From positions 1-19,694 of the forward strand of contig JAFYVA010000085.1 in assembly GCA_017549325.1 (NCBI GenBank): 19,694 nucleotides of DNA, read 5' to 3'. The translations under genes and the position numbers were made by a program. The stretch is from Oscillospiraceae bacterium. GTDB taxonomy: Bacteria > Bacillota_A > Clostridia > Oscillospirales > Oscillospiraceae. Below are positions 7,383-15,823 of the stretch, in pieces; within the stretch, counting starts at the first letter, position 1, and every line of letters begins with the position of its first letter. The notes under the pieces were generated by a model. The model was not told the origin of the DNA, did not search any database, and saw nothing but the letters and a program-made list of their open reading frames with translations.

Positions 7383-7411
7383 TTGAAACGGCAATGCTTT
7401 TCTGCTATAAT
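7383..7411 (+). promoter_or_regulatory. Sigma-A promoter of the smc-ftsY cluster
   Basis: TTGAAA (7383-7388), a 17-base spacer and a perfect TATAAT (7406-7411), placing the transcription start near 7418 and giving a leader of about 35 bases before smc. It is one of the best promoter matches in the window and probably drives the genes through rsfS, since no strong terminator is seen before 15790. Confidence 0.82.
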
Positions 7412-7451
7412 ACACTAGTTATAGTATGCCAATCCAAGAGAGGTGAGCCAA

Positions 7452-10400
7452 GTGTACTTAAAAGCACTGGAAATCCAGGGATTCAAATCCTTTCCCGATA
7501 AGACCGTATTGACCTTCGGTTCGGATATTACCGCCATTGTGGGCCCCAACGGCTCCGGTAAGTCCAATATCTCCGACGCCATCCGCTGGGTCATGGGCGA
7601 GCAGAGCAGCCGCCAGCTCCGCGGCGCCAAGATGGAGGATGTCATCTTCGGCGGTACCGAAAAGCGCAACCAGATGGGCTTTGCCCAGGTCACGCTGGTG
7701 ATGGACAATACCGAGCACATCTTCCCCCGCGATGAGGCGGAAGTGGCGGTGACCCGCCGCTATTACCGCAGCGGCGAATCGGAGTATTATATCAACAAGC
7801 AACAGGTGCGCCTCAAGGATGTCAACGAGCTGTTTATGGACACCGGTATGGGCCGCGAGGGCTATTCTATCATCGGTCAGGGCAAGATCGACGAGATCCT
7901 GTCTGTCAAGTCCGGTGAGCGCCGCGAGATCTTTGAAGAGGCTGCCGGTATCTCCAAGTTCCGCCACCGCAAGGAAGAGGCCGAGCGTAAGCTGGAGCGT
8001 ACGCAGGAGAACCTGGTGCGTATTAACGATAAGATCGCCGAGCTGGAACTGCAGGTAGAACCGCTGCGTAAGCAGGCGGAAGTGGCCAAGAAGTATCTGG
8101 TGCTCCGCGATGAACTGCGTGTGCTGGAGATCTCCGTGTGGCTCGAGCAGCTCCAGAATCTCAAGACCGCCAAGTTCAAGCTGCAGGCCGATGTGGAAGC
8201 GGCACGCGTGGAAAAAGAGGAGGCCGAAGCCGCCCTCGAGGCCACCTACGCCGCCGCCGAGGCGCTGGGCGAGGAGGTCCGCGGCATCGATATGAATGCC
8301 GAGGAGATCCGCGGCAAGATCGCAGTATTGGAGAGTTCCTCCGGCGAGCACGAGAGCGCCATCGCCGTGCTGCGTACTGCCACCGAGCATAACAACGAAA
8401 ATATTCAGCGCGTCCGTGCCGAGATGGCCGAGAGCACCAACCGTGCCGGCGGTCTGCAGGAGCAGATCGACGCGCAGGCGGCGCGTATTGCCGCTATCGA
8501 GAATGAGAGCGCAGAACTGCAAACGGCACTGGATGCCCTGCTGGAGCAGGCCCGCGTGCTGAGCGAGAGCGCCGCTGAGGGCGAGCGCACCGCAGAGTCC
8601 CTCCGTGCAGAAGAGGCGCTGCTCCGTGCCGCTGCCGCCGACGGTAAGGCAGAGCTGTCTGCACTGCGCTCCGGTATCCGTGAGCGTGAGGAGCGCGTCT
8701 CCCGCGCCGATGAAGAACTCGCTGCCCTGCGCGAGAAGCTGGCCTCCGTCGAGACGGAGAGCCGTGCCAACCGCCGCGCCCTGATGGACGCCACCGAGGA
8801 GGCGCAGGGTGTCAGTAACATCATTGAAGGTCATGCCCTGAAGATGGAGGGCCGCAAAAAGCGCGCCGCCGAGGCTGCCGATGAGAAGATGCGCCTGACG
8901 CTGGAGGTGGGCAACCTCACCAACCGTATCCGTATGCTCACCGAGATGGAGAAGGAGTACGAGGGCTTTTCCAAGGCGGTGAAGCTGGTGATGCAGAGCC
9001 ACGAGGGCAAGGGCCTGCGTGGTATTCACGGCCCTGTTGCCGGTTTGATGACCACGGAGCGCAAGTACACCGTGGCGCTGGAGACCGCGCTGGGCGCCGG
9101 TATGCAGAACATCGTGGTGGAGCGCGAAGAGGACGGCAAAGCCGCCATCAACTACCTCAAGCAGCGTGACGGTGGCCGTGCCACCTTCCTGCCCTTGAGC
9201 GCCATTCGCGGCGAGACACTCCGCGAGGATGTCTCCGGTGAGTTCGGCTTCGTGGGCATTGCCTCCGACCTCATTCGCTACGATGCCAAATACGACGGCA
9301 TTTTCAAAAATCTTCTGGGCCGCACCGTGGTGGTGGAGGATATGGACTGCGGTATCGCCATGGCCCGCAAGTATCGCAGTGCCTTCCGCATTGTGACGCT
9401 GGACGGTCAGGTGATGAACCGCGGCGGCTCCATGACCGGCGGCAGCGTCAGCCGCAGTGCCGGTGTTCTGAGCCGCCGTGACGAGCTGGAAAAGCTGCAG
9501 GCCCGTATGAAGGATGCCGAGGCCAAGAGCGCCGAGGCCGCCGCCCGCGCTGAGGAGCTGGACCGCGAGGTGCAGAAGGCGCAGTACGAGCTGGATGTGG
9601 CCTCCTCCCAGCAGCGTAAGGCTGAGGATGCCGTGCTGCAGTGCAAGGGCAAGCAGGATCACTATGATATCCTGCTCGACTCTCTCCGCCTCAGCATCGA
9701 GGATGAAGAGGCCGACATCGCCTCCTTCGCCCAGCGTACTGACGACGATATGAAGCGCTGCGAAGAAGTGGAGAAGGCTATTGCTGAGACTGAGTGTAAA
9801 GCCGATACCCTTCACGCTCGGATTGAGGCACAGCGCAGCGGTCAGGAGGACGAGCGCCGTGCCACCGACGCTCTGGCAGAGGAGATCAGCGGCAAGAAGG
9901 CCGATCTGTCTGCCTTGCAGGCGGAGAAGGAGGGCTGCCTGCGCAGCATCGAGGATCTCAAGCAGCTCAAGGGCGATATGCTTACCGACGGCGAGGGCCG
10001 TCAGGCGCTGCTGGATCGATTTGTCGCTGAAAATGAAAAGGCTGCGGCCCAGGAGCAGCAGCATACGGCGGTGCTGGAGGCACTGCGCCTGGAGGCGCAG
10101 ACTCTGCGCGAGCAGCTCAATACCCTCGCCGCCGACAAGCTGCGTCTGGAGGGTCAGCGTGACGCCAAGACCCGCGAGAGCCGCAGCTGCAACGATACGG
10201 TTATCAATGCCGCGCAGGCGCTGTCCCGCATGGAGCAGAAGCTGCAGGGCAACGCCATGGAGGAGAAGGCACTGCTGGACAAGCTCTGGGAGCACTACGA
10301 ACTGAGCCACAGCGCCGCACTGGAGCAGCGCATCGAGCTGGAGAGCCTGCCCAAGGCCACCCGCCGCATTGCCGAGCTCAGCCGCGAGATCAAGAGTCTG

Positions 10401-11018
10401 GGTACCCCCAACATTGGCGCCATCGAGGAATACGAGCGCGTCAACACCCGCTATACATACCTCTCCGAGCAGCGCGGTGACGTGGAGAAAGCCCGCGAGG
10501 AACTGCTGGGTGTCATCGACGAGATCACCCGCCACATGACCGAGATCTTCGCCGAGCAGTTCAAACTGCTGAACGAGAGCTTCCAGGAGACATTTTTGGA
10601 ACTGTTCGGCGGCGGCAAGGCGCAGCTGGAGCTGGAGGACGAGAACGATATCCTCGGCTGCGGCATCGAGATCAAGGTGCAGCCCCCCGGCAAGCAGCTG
10701 AAAACCATCACGCTGCTCTCCGGCGGTGAGAAGGCCTTTGTGGCCATTGCACTGTACTTCGCTATTTTGAAGGTACATCCCACGCCTTTCTGCGTCATGG
10801 ACGAGATCGAGGCGGCATTGGACGAGTCCAATGTGGTGCGCTTTGCCCGCTATATGCGCCGCGTGTCGGGTAAGACACAGTTCATCGTCATCACCCACCG
10901 TCGCGGTACCATGGAGGAGGCCGATGTGCTCTACGGCGTCACCATGCAGGAGCGTGGTGTCAGCCGTATGCTCAGCATCGATATGAACGATATGGTGAAG
11001 GAATTGAAAATCAAGTAA
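7452..11018 (+). CDS. smc: Chromosome segregation/condensation ATPase SMC
   Basis: An 1188-residue SMC of normal length, the core of the condensin complex that works with ScpA and ScpB to organise and separate daughter chromosomes. The N-terminal head has IQGFKSF and P-loop G31-PNGSGK-S38. Long, Glu/Arg/Ala-rich coiled-coil arms fill roughly 170-510 and 690-1020. The hinge (about 520-680) begins near LRGIHGPVAGL. The C-terminal head has the signature L1089-SGGEK and Walker B FCVMD1117-E1118 followed by AALDESN. Start GTG 7452 was chosen: AGAGGTGAG precedes it at correct spacing and SMC proteins normally begin two or three residues before LK-x-x-x-I-x-GFKSF. A GTG at 7443 would lie within that ribosome binding site. 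ftsY follows after 10 nt. Confidence 0.97.
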   Translation: MYLKALEIQGFKSFPDKTVLTFGSDITAIVGPNGSGKSNISDAIRWVMGEQSSRQLRGAKMEDVIFGGTEKRNQMGFAQVTLVMDNTEHIFPRDEAEVAVTRRYYRSGESEYYINKQQVRLKDVNELFMDTGMGREGYSIIGQGKIDEILSVKSGERREIFEEAAGISKFRHRKEEAERKLERTQENLVRINDKIAELELQVEPLRKQAEVAKKYLVLRDELRVLEISVWLEQLQNLKTAKFKLQADVEAARVEKEEAEAALEATYAAAEALGEEVRGIDMNAEEIRGKIAVLESSSGEHESAIAVLRTATEHNNENIQRVRAEMAESTNRAGGLQEQIDAQAARIAAIENESAELQTALDALLEQARVLSESAAEGERTAESLRAEEALLRAAAADGKAELSALRSGIREREERVSRADEELAALREKLASVETESRANRRALMDATEEAQGVSNIIEGHALKMEGRKKRAAEAADEKMRLTLEVGNLTNRIRMLTEMEKEYEGFSKAVKLVMQSHEGKGLRGIHGPVAGLMTTERKYTVALETALGAGMQNIVVEREEDGKAAINYLKQRDGGRATFLPLSAIRGETLREDVSGEFGFVGIASDLIRYDAKYDGIFKNLLGRTVVVEDMDCGIAMARKYRSAFRIVTLDGQVMNRGGSMTGGSVSRSAGVLSRRDELEKLQARMKDAEAKSAEAAARAEELDREVQKAQYELDVASSQQRKAEDAVLQCKGKQDHYDILLDSLRLSIEDEEADIASFAQRTDDDMKRCEEVEKAIAETECKADTLHARIEAQRSGQEDERRATDALAEEISGKKADLSALQAEKEGCLRSIEDLKQLKGDMLTDGEGRQALLDRFVAENEKAAAQEQQHTAVLEALRLEAQTLREQLNTLAADKLRLEGQRDAKTRESRSCNDTVINAAQALSRMEQKLQGNAMEEKALLDKLWEHYELSHSAALEQRIELESLPKATRRIAELSREIKSLGTPNIGAIEEYERVNTRYTYLSEQRGDVEKAREELLGVIDEITRHMTEIFAEQFKLLNESFQETFLELFGGGKAQLELEDENDILGCGIEIKVQPPGKQLKTITLLSGGEKAFVAIALYFAILKVHPTPFCVMDEIEAALDESNVVRFARYMRRVSGKTQFIVITHRRGTMEEADVLYGVTMQERGVSRMLSIDMNDMVKELKIK

Positions 11019-11028
11019 GGAGAATTCC

Positions 11029-11901
11029 ATGGGTATTTTCAGCAAATTTAAATCCGCCATTCTCTCGTCTTTGTCCTTTAACAAGATCGACGAGGAACTG
11101 TTCGAGGAGTTGGAAGAGAGCCTGATTCTCTCCGATGTGGGCGTGTCCGTTGCCTCCGCTGCGGTGGAGCAGCTGCGCAATCGTGTCCGTAAGGAGAAGT
11201 TGGAGACGGAGGAGCAGCTCAAAACCGCTCTGCGTGAGATTCTGACGGAATACTTGAATGTGGGTGAGCCTGCGCTGAAGGTGGATACCAAGCCCTCTGT
11301 GGTGCTGTTTATCGGTGTCAACGGTGTGGGTAAGACCACCTCTATCGGCAAGATCGCCCACCGGATGAAATCCGAGGGCAAGAAGGTCATGCTCTGTGCC
11401 GGAGATACGTTCCGTGCCGCTGCTGCCGATCAGCTGGAGATCTGGTCTCAGCGCGCCGGTGTGGACATCGTCCGTCAGCACGAGGGCGCCGATCCCGGCG
11501 CGGTGCTGTTCGATGCACTGGCCGCTGCCAAGGCCCGTAATTGCGATGTGGTGCTGTGCGACACGGCCGGCCGCCTGCATAACAAGCAGAACCTGATGAA
11601 CGAACTGGCCAAGATGCGCAAGATCATCGACCGCGAAGCCCCTGAGAGCGACCGTGAGACGCTGTTGGTGCTGGATGCCACCACGGGACAGAACGGCCTC
11701 ATTCAGGCCCGTCAGTTCAAAGAGACGGCAGGACTCACCGGCATCATCCTCACCAAGCTGGACGGCACCGCCAAGGGCGGCATCGTCATCGCCATTGCCC
11801 AGGAGTTGGGCGTGCCGGTGAAGTTCGTGGGTCTGGGCGAGGGGATCGACGATCTCAAGCCCTTCGATGCAGAGGAATTCGTGGCCGATATGATCGGATG
11901 A
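11029..11901 (+). CDS. ftsY: Signal recognition particle receptor FtsY
   Basis: A 290-residue SRP GTPase that receives ribosome-SRP (Ffh) complexes at the membrane for co-translational insertion. It has the N-terminal helical bundle (1-80), G1 GVNGVGKTT (96-104), the [11 protein letters not shown] insertion-box motif, D178-TAGR, and T242-KLDGTAKGG for guanine binding, ending with the [13 protein letters not shown] segment conserved near SRP-GTPase C-termini. It lacks the long acidic A-domain of E. coli FtsY; the short MGIFSKFK start may act as an amphipathic membrane anchor, as in other Firmicutes. AAGGAG precedes the start. The smc-ftsY pairing is conserved in Firmicutes, although rnc, commonly upstream of smc, is not here. 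Confidence 0.97.
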   Translation: MGIFSKFKSAILSSLSFNKIDEELFEELEESLILSDVGVSVASAAVEQLRNRVRKEKLETEEQLKTALREILTEYLNVGEPALKVDTKPSVVLFIGVNGVGKTTSIGKIAHRMKSEGKKVMLCAGDTFRAAAADQLEIWSQRAGVDIVRQHEGADPGAVLFDALAAAKARNCDVVLCDTAGRLHNKQNLMNELAKMRKIIDREAPESDRETLLVLDATTGQNGLIQARQFKETAGLTGIILTKLDGTAKGGIVIAIAQELGVPVKFVGLGEGIDDLKPFDAEEFVADMIG

Positions 11902-11911
11902 GGTGTGGAAT

Positions 11912-12634
11912 ATGAGAGCTGACGGAAGAAAGTTCAATGAACTGCGTCCCATTACGGTGACGCCTCACTTTACCAAGTTTGCCGAGGGCAGCGTGCTCAT
12001 CACCTGCGGTGATACCATGGTGCTGTGTACCGCCTCGGTGGAGAATCGCGTGCCGCCCCATGTCAAGCCCGGCCACGGCTGGGTCACGGCGGAGTATTCC
12101 ATGCTGCCCCGTGCCAACCGCGAGCGCAGCCGCCGCGATGTGGACAAGCTGAAGCTCTCCGGCCGCAGCGCCGAGATCCAGCGCCTCATCGGCCGCAGCC
12201 TCCGCGCCGCGGTGGATATGTCCCTGCTGGGTGAGCATACCATCACCATCGACTGTGATGTGCTGCAGGGCGACGGCGGTACCCGTACCGCCTCCGTCAC
12301 CGGCGGATTTATTGCGCTGGCGCTGGCCTGCCGCCGTCTGGTGGAGGAGGGCTATATCGGCCGTATGCCCATCCGTCACTATATTGCCGGTATCAGCGCC
12401 GGTATCGTGGACGATACGGCTATGCTGGACCTGCAGTACAGCGAGGACAGCCGCGCGCAGGTGGATCTTAACTGCATCATGAACGAGCTGGGTGAGATCA
12501 TCGAGGTGCAAGGCACCGGCGAGGGCCGCGCCTTCACCGTGACCGAGCAGCAGGAACTGCTGACCCTCTGCGCCAAGGGAAACCGCGAGCTGATCGCAAA
12601 ACAGAAAGAAATCGTGGGGGATATTTTCCGATGA
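11912..12634 (+). CDS. rph: Ribonuclease PH
   Basis: A 240-residue phosphorolytic 3'-5' exoribonuclease that trims tRNA 3' ends, and in some bacteria other stable RNAs. It starts [15 protein letters not shown], the standard RNase PH opening. Other family motifs are [20 protein letters not shown] with the phosphate-binding arginines, and [19 protein letters not shown] at the active site. Start ATG 11912 was preferred to the in-frame GTG at 11903 because the latter would add MWN before the family start and use up the GAGGTG ribosome binding site. It lies 10 nt after ftsY and overlaps the next gene by 4 nt. Confidence 0.96.
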   Translation: MRADGRKFNELRPITVTPHFTKFAEGSVLITCGDTMVLCTASVENRVPPHVKPGHGWVTAEYSMLPRANRERSRRDVDKLKLSGRSAEIQRLIGRSLRAAVDMSLLGEHTITIDCDVLQGDGGTRTASVTGGFIALALACRRLVEEGYIGRMPIRHYIAGISAGIVDDTAMLDLQYSEDSRAQVDLNCIMNELGEIIEVQGTGEGRAFTVTEQQELLTLCAKGNRELIAKQKEIVGDIFR

Positions 12635-12921
12635 GCCAGATTCTGGAAGTGGTGATGCTGGTGCTGTTCGGCCTTTCCTGGCCCTTCAACATCTTAAAAT
12701 CCATCCGTTCCCGCACGGCCAAGGGTAAGACGCTGACGTTCCACTTTTTCATCATTGTGGGTTATCTCTGCGGTCTTGCCAGTAAGTTTGTGGGCGGGAA
12801 TATCACCTATGTGGTATACTTCTACATGGTGGATATCATCCTTGTGTCCACCGATTTGGTGCTGACCATCCGCAATATCCGTCTGGATAAGGTTCGCGAC
12901 CGGGAGGCCGCGGTATCCTGA
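12631..12921 (+). CDS. Small three-helix membrane protein, SemiSWEET/PQ-loop-like
   Basis: A 96-residue protein with three predicted membrane helices (about 4-22, 38-56 and 59-82) and short basic loops. S16-W-P-F-N20 in helix 1 is placed where SemiSWEET and PQ-loop transporters have their PQ/PN turn, and the basic loop KSIRSRTAKGKT after it is also typical. SemiSWEETs are about 90-residue half-transporters that dimerise and move sugars or similar small solutes; whether this one does is inference. It overlaps rph as ATGA, so it is translationally coupled. It resembles hypothetical proteins I have seen in gut Clostridia and Bacteroidetes, but I could not verify relatives here. Confidence 0.65.
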   Translation: MSQILEVVMLVLFGLSWPFNILKSIRSRTAKGKTLTFHFFIIVGYLCGLASKFVGGNITYVVYFYMVDIILVSTDLVLTIRNIRLDKVRDREAAVS

Positions 12922-12937
12922 AAAAGGAGTAAGGTTT

Positions 12938-13309
12938 ATGGAGTGTCCCTATTGCAAGAAGGAACTACCGAAGGGGAAGATCCCTACGGCGCGGGACAGC
13001 ATTTGCTGGTATCCCGAAGGTGTAGAGTTAGGGCTGTTTTCCACTATGGATGAAAGCGTTGTTATGCTGGCGAAGGTTGGCTTTTTTGATGCCGCCGAGG
13101 CAGAGTCCTATTACTGCAAAGAGTGCAAAATGGTGTTTACTCCCGTCCCTGAAAGGGAAGAGTCCACTATGGTTAAGCTGGAGAAAAAGTTAACCGACAT
13201 CTCCGAGAAACGGAAAGCCGCTTCCGAGGCGCGGCAGGCGCAAAAGGAAGAGGAAAAACGAGAACAAGAACGCATAAAACGCGGGCGGAAAGACCCGTGG
13301 GAGAGGTAA
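12938..13309 (+). CDS. Zinc-ribbon protein of unknown function
   Basis: A 123-residue protein. The N-terminal half has C3-P-Y-C6 and C60-K-E-C63, a split zinc ribbon like that of the DUF6487-type families (family name from memory). Between them lies the unusual, conserved-looking DSICWYPEG segment. The last 50 residues are almost wholly charged (KKLTDISEKRKAASE onward) and should form a helix or coiled coil. No function can be assigned. AAAGGAG sits eight bases before the start. The codons are somewhat more AT-rich (tta, cga, aaa) than those of its neighbours, hinting at later insertion between rph and rdgB. It ends 4 nt before rdgB and its end holds the rdgB ribosome binding site GAGAGG. Confidence 0.7.
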   Translation: MECPYCKKELPKGKIPTARDSICWYPEGVELGLFSTMDESVVMLAKVGFFDAAEAESYYCKECKMVFTPVPEREESTMVKLEKKLTDISEKRKAASEARQAQKEEEKREQERIKRGRKDPWER

Positions 13310-13313
13310 CGCT

Positions 13314-13919
13314 ATGAAATTGGTACTGGCATCCCAGAATAAGGGAAAGCTGAAAGAAATGCAGGCCATTCTGGGCGAACTGGGCATCGAGGTGGTGCTC
13401 CAGTCCGAACTGGGTCTGTGCATTGATGTAGAGGAGACGGGCACCACCTTTGCCGAGAACTCCCTGTTGAAGGCCAAGGCTGTCATGGAGGCCAGCGGCC
13501 TGCCCGCCATCGCCGATGACTCCGGCCTGTGCGTGGATTGGCTGCAGGGTGCACCCGGTGTCTACTCCGCCCGCTACGGCGGCGTGGACAGCGACGAAGA
13601 GCGCAATCAGCTGCTGCTGAACAATCTGCGCGGCGCCACCAACCGTGCCGCACACTTCCATGCGCACATCACCTGCTGCTTCCCCAACGGTGATGTGCTG
13701 AGCACCGCAGGTGACATCTTCGGCACCATCGCCTATGCTCCCAACGGGGAGGGCGGCTTTGGCTACGACCCCATTTTCTTTGTGCCCGAGCTTCGCAAGA
13801 CGCTGGCACAAGTCCCCGCAGAAGAGAAGAACGCCATTTCCCACCGCGGCAACGCTCTGCGCGCCATGGCGGTGGCATTAAAAGAATATTTGGAGAAGAA
13901 CAATGGAACTGACCAGTAA
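13314..13919 (+). CDS. rdgB: Non-canonical purine NTP pyrophosphatase (XTP/dITP diphosphatase, RdgB/HAM1)
   Basis: A 201-residue house-cleaning enzyme that hydrolyses dITP, XTP and ITP to monophosphates to keep deaminated bases out of DNA and RNA. Motifs in order: LASQNKGKLKEM at the N-terminus, TGTTFAENSLLKAKA, IADDSGLCVDWLQGAPGVYSARYGG with the catalytic/metal Asp pair, GGFGYDPIFFVPE, and KNAISHRGNALRAM near the end. Length is normal. The rph/rdgB neighbourhood is common in Firmicutes. It overlaps yhbY by 17 nt, so the two are coupled. Confidence 0.96.
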   Translation: MKLVLASQNKGKLKEMQAILGELGIEVVLQSELGLCIDVEETGTTFAENSLLKAKAVMEASGLPAIADDSGLCVDWLQGAPGVYSARYGGVDSDEERNQLLLNNLRGATNRAAHFHAHITCCFPNGDVLSTAGDIFGTIAYAPNGEGGFGYDPIFFVPELRKTLAQVPAEEKNAISHRGNALRAMAVALKEYLEKNNGTDQ

Positions 13920-14217
13920 ACAAAGAGCGCAGCTGCGCGGTATGGCCGCCACCATGGACACCATCCTCCATGTGGGTAAGGACGGCATCAGCGAAAATCT
14001 CATCAAGCAGGCAGACGATGCACTGGAAGCCCGCGAGCTCATCAAGGGCCGCGTGCTGGAGAACTCCATGTACACCGCCCGCGAGGCAGCCGAGGAACTC
14101 TCCGTGGCCACCCGCAGTGAGGTGGTGCAGGTCATCGGCAGCAAGTTTGTCCTGTTCCGCTATCAGCACAAGAAGGAAAAGCGGAAGATCGAGCCTGTCA
14201 AGGCTAAGAAGGCATGA
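13903..14217 (+). CDS. yhbY: YhbY/CRM-domain RNA-binding protein
   Basis: A 104-residue single CRM-domain protein, associated with pre-50S ribosomes in other bacteria. The domain starts LTSKQRAQLRGMA, and the signature GxxG loop reads VGKDGISENLIKQADDALEARELIK. The C-terminus is a strongly basic tail (KKEKRKIEPVKAKKA), consistent with RNA binding. GGAG lies eight bases before the start. The order yhbY-nadD-yqeK-rsfS matches the B. subtilis yqeI-yqeJ-yqeK-yqeL cluster, except that nadD and yqeK are joined here. Its stop overlaps the nadD-yqeK start as ATGA. Confidence 0.93.
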   Translation: MELTSKQRAQLRGMAATMDTILHVGKDGISENLIKQADDALEARELIKGRVLENSMYTAREAAEELSVATRSEVVQVIGSKFVLFRYQHKKEKRKIEPVKAKKA

Positions 14218-15413
14218 AATTAGGCATTTTTGGCGGGACATTTAACCCGCCGCATATGGGCCATATGACGATGGCCCGCGCCGCTGTGGAGCAGCTGTCC
14301 CTCGATAAGCTGCTGGTGATCCCTGCGGGGATCCCGCCCCATAAGCAGCTGCCCGTTGGCAGCGCCAATACCCGGCAGCGCTGGGAGATGGCACAGCTGA
14401 TGGCGGGCGCTGTGGGTAAGTGCGCCGAGGCCAGTGATATGGAGCTCAACCGTGAGGGCAAGAGCTTTACCTCCGACACGCTGCTGGCACTGCGTGAGGA
14501 GTATGCCGATGCCGAACTGTGGCTGCTGATGGGTTCGGATATGTTCCTGTCCCTCCACACTTGGCATGCCCCCGAGATCGTTTGCCGTGAGGCCAACATT
14601 GCCGCCTTCAGCCGCAACGAAGAGGATGAGCGGGCGGCCTTTGAAAAGCAGAAGGCATTTTTGGAGCGTGAGTTTGGAGCCCGTGTGGCAATTTTGGATA
14701 ATCCCGACCTCATTGAGGTGTCCTCTACGGAACTGCGCGAGGGCCTGCCCAAGGATGAAGGGGAGGAACTGCTGCCCGCCGCCGTGTGGGGCTATGTCCA
14801 GCGCGAACAGCTCTACGGTGCCGACACGGATCTGAAGAATCTGACCGTGGACCAGCTGCGCCCCATTGCCCTGAGCTACTTAAAGCCCAAGCGTGTGGCC
14901 CATGTGCTGGGCACAGAGCGCACTGCCGCCGAGCTGGCGCGGCAGTACGGCGTGGATGAGACGGAGGCACGGGTCGCTGCGCTGCTTCACGACTGCACCA
15001 AGAAACTGGAGATCGAGGAGCAGTTGGCGCTGTGCGCGCGTTACGATATCGACATGGATGAGATGGAGCGCCAGACCCTGAAGCTGCAGCACAGCCGCAC
15101 CGGCGCGGCCATCGCCCGCCATGTGTTCGGTGTCAGCGATGCGGTATTTGACGCCATTCGCTATCACACCACCGGCAGACCGAACATGACGCTGCTGGAG
15201 AAGATCATCTATATTGCCGACTATATTGAGCCCAATCGCCGTTTCGACGGCGTAGAGGCAGTGCGTGAGGCTACGGCGCGGAGCCTCGATGAGGGTATCT
15301 TGTTAGGTCTTACCATGACGATCGAGGAAATGAAGGGCTACGGCACACCCATTCACCATCTGACGATGGATGCAAGAGAGTATTTGATCCAACAGGGAGG
15401 AGTTACCATATGA
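14214..15413 (+). CDS. Fusion of nicotinate-nucleotide adenylyltransferase (NadD) and YqeK HD-domain hydrolase
   Basis: A 399-residue protein. Residues 1 to about 200 are NadD, which converts nicotinate mononucleotide and ATP to deamido-NAD: GGTFNPPH14-MGH17 (the HxGH motif), PAGIPPHK, LLMGSDMF and SSTELREGL. Residues from about 205 to 399 are YqeK, an HD-domain enzyme shown in other Firmicutes to cleave diadenosine tetraphosphate symmetrically: H230 in RVAHVLG, the H259-D260 pair in LLHDCTK, H293, H318 in IRYHTTGRP and D336 in IYIADYIEP. All catalytic positions of both domains are present. In B. subtilis these are two adjacent genes (yqeJ, yqeK); here there is no stop between them. It overlaps yhbY and rsfS by 4 nt each. 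Confidence 0.94.
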   Translation: MKLGIFGGTFNPPHMGHMTMARAAVEQLSLDKLLVIPAGIPPHKQLPVGSANTRQRWEMAQLMAGAVGKCAEASDMELNREGKSFTSDTLLALREEYADAELWLLMGSDMFLSLHTWHAPEIVCREANIAAFSRNEEDERAAFEKQKAFLEREFGARVAILDNPDLIEVSSTELREGLPKDEGEELLPAAVWGYVQREQLYGADTDLKNLTVDQLRPIALSYLKPKRVAHVLGTERTAAELARQYGVDETEARVAALLHDCTKKLEIEEQLALCARYDIDMDEMERQTLKLQHSRTGAAIARHVFGVSDAVFDAIRYHTTGRPNMTLLEKIIYIADYIEPNRRFDGVEAVREATARSLDEGILLGLTMTIEEMKGYGTPIHHLTMDAREYLIQQGGVTI

Positions 15414-15778
15414 ATACACCGAAAGAACTGGCGCTGCTGGCAGCACGCGCCCTGTCCGATAAGAAGGGCCGCGAGATCCAGGCACTGGAGATCACCGATC
15501 TGAGCACGCTGGCCGACTACTTCATCATCGCCACCGGCGGCAGCAATACCCAGATCAACGCACTGGTGGACAATGTGGAGAAGGTGCTGATGGAGGAGGC
15601 CGGAGAAGAGCCTCTGCACCGCGAGGGCTATCGCGGCGGCACCTGGGTGCTGCTGGACTACGGCTGCATCGTCATCCATGTGTTCAATGCCGAGGCCCGC
15701 GAGTTTTATGGCTTGGAGCGTCTGTGGCGCGACGGTAAGCCTCTGCCTCTGGGCGAGGTTGTTACCGAGGGCAACTGA
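15410..15778 (+). CDS. rsfS: Ribosomal silencing factor RsfS
   Basis: A 122-residue RsfS (B. subtilis YqeL, E. coli RsfA/YbeB) that binds ribosomal protein uL14 and blocks joining of 30S and 50S subunits during starvation or late assembly. Family features: the opening AARALSDKKGREIQALEI, the core LADYFIIATGGSNTQINAL, and GTWVLLDYGCIVIHVFNAEAREFYGLERLW. GGGAGGAG lies about seven bases upstream, and the start overlaps nadD-yqeK as ATGA. It is the last gene of the smc operon; a terminator follows after 11 nt. Confidence 0.96.
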   Translation: MNTPKELALLAARALSDKKGREIQALEITDLSTLADYFIIATGGSNTQINALVDNVEKVLMEEAGEEPLHREGYRGGTWVLLDYGCIVIHVFNAEAREFYGLERLWRDGKPLPLGEVVTEGN

Positions 15779-15789
15779 AAAACATGCAG

Positions 15790-15821
15790 AAAAGAACCGC
15801 CTGAGAGGGCGGTTCTTTTTT
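15790..15821. terminator. Bidirectional intrinsic terminator between rsfS and the SleC-like gene
   Basis: A 12-bp perfect stem (15790-15801 with 15808-15819), rich in GC at its loop end, has a 6-base loop and then a T-run. A-runs on the left arm let it work on the other strand too. It fills the gap between convergent genes ending at 15778 and 15824. Confidence 0.93.
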
Positions 15822-15823
15822 TG

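Noticed and set aside
7458..11390. A 1310-codon open frame on the minus strand opposite smc and ftsY
   Set aside because: It mirrors smc codon by codon in a GC-rich gene; the translation is low-complexity (Leu/Ala/Gly/His-rich) with no domain, no ribosome binding site and no promoter.
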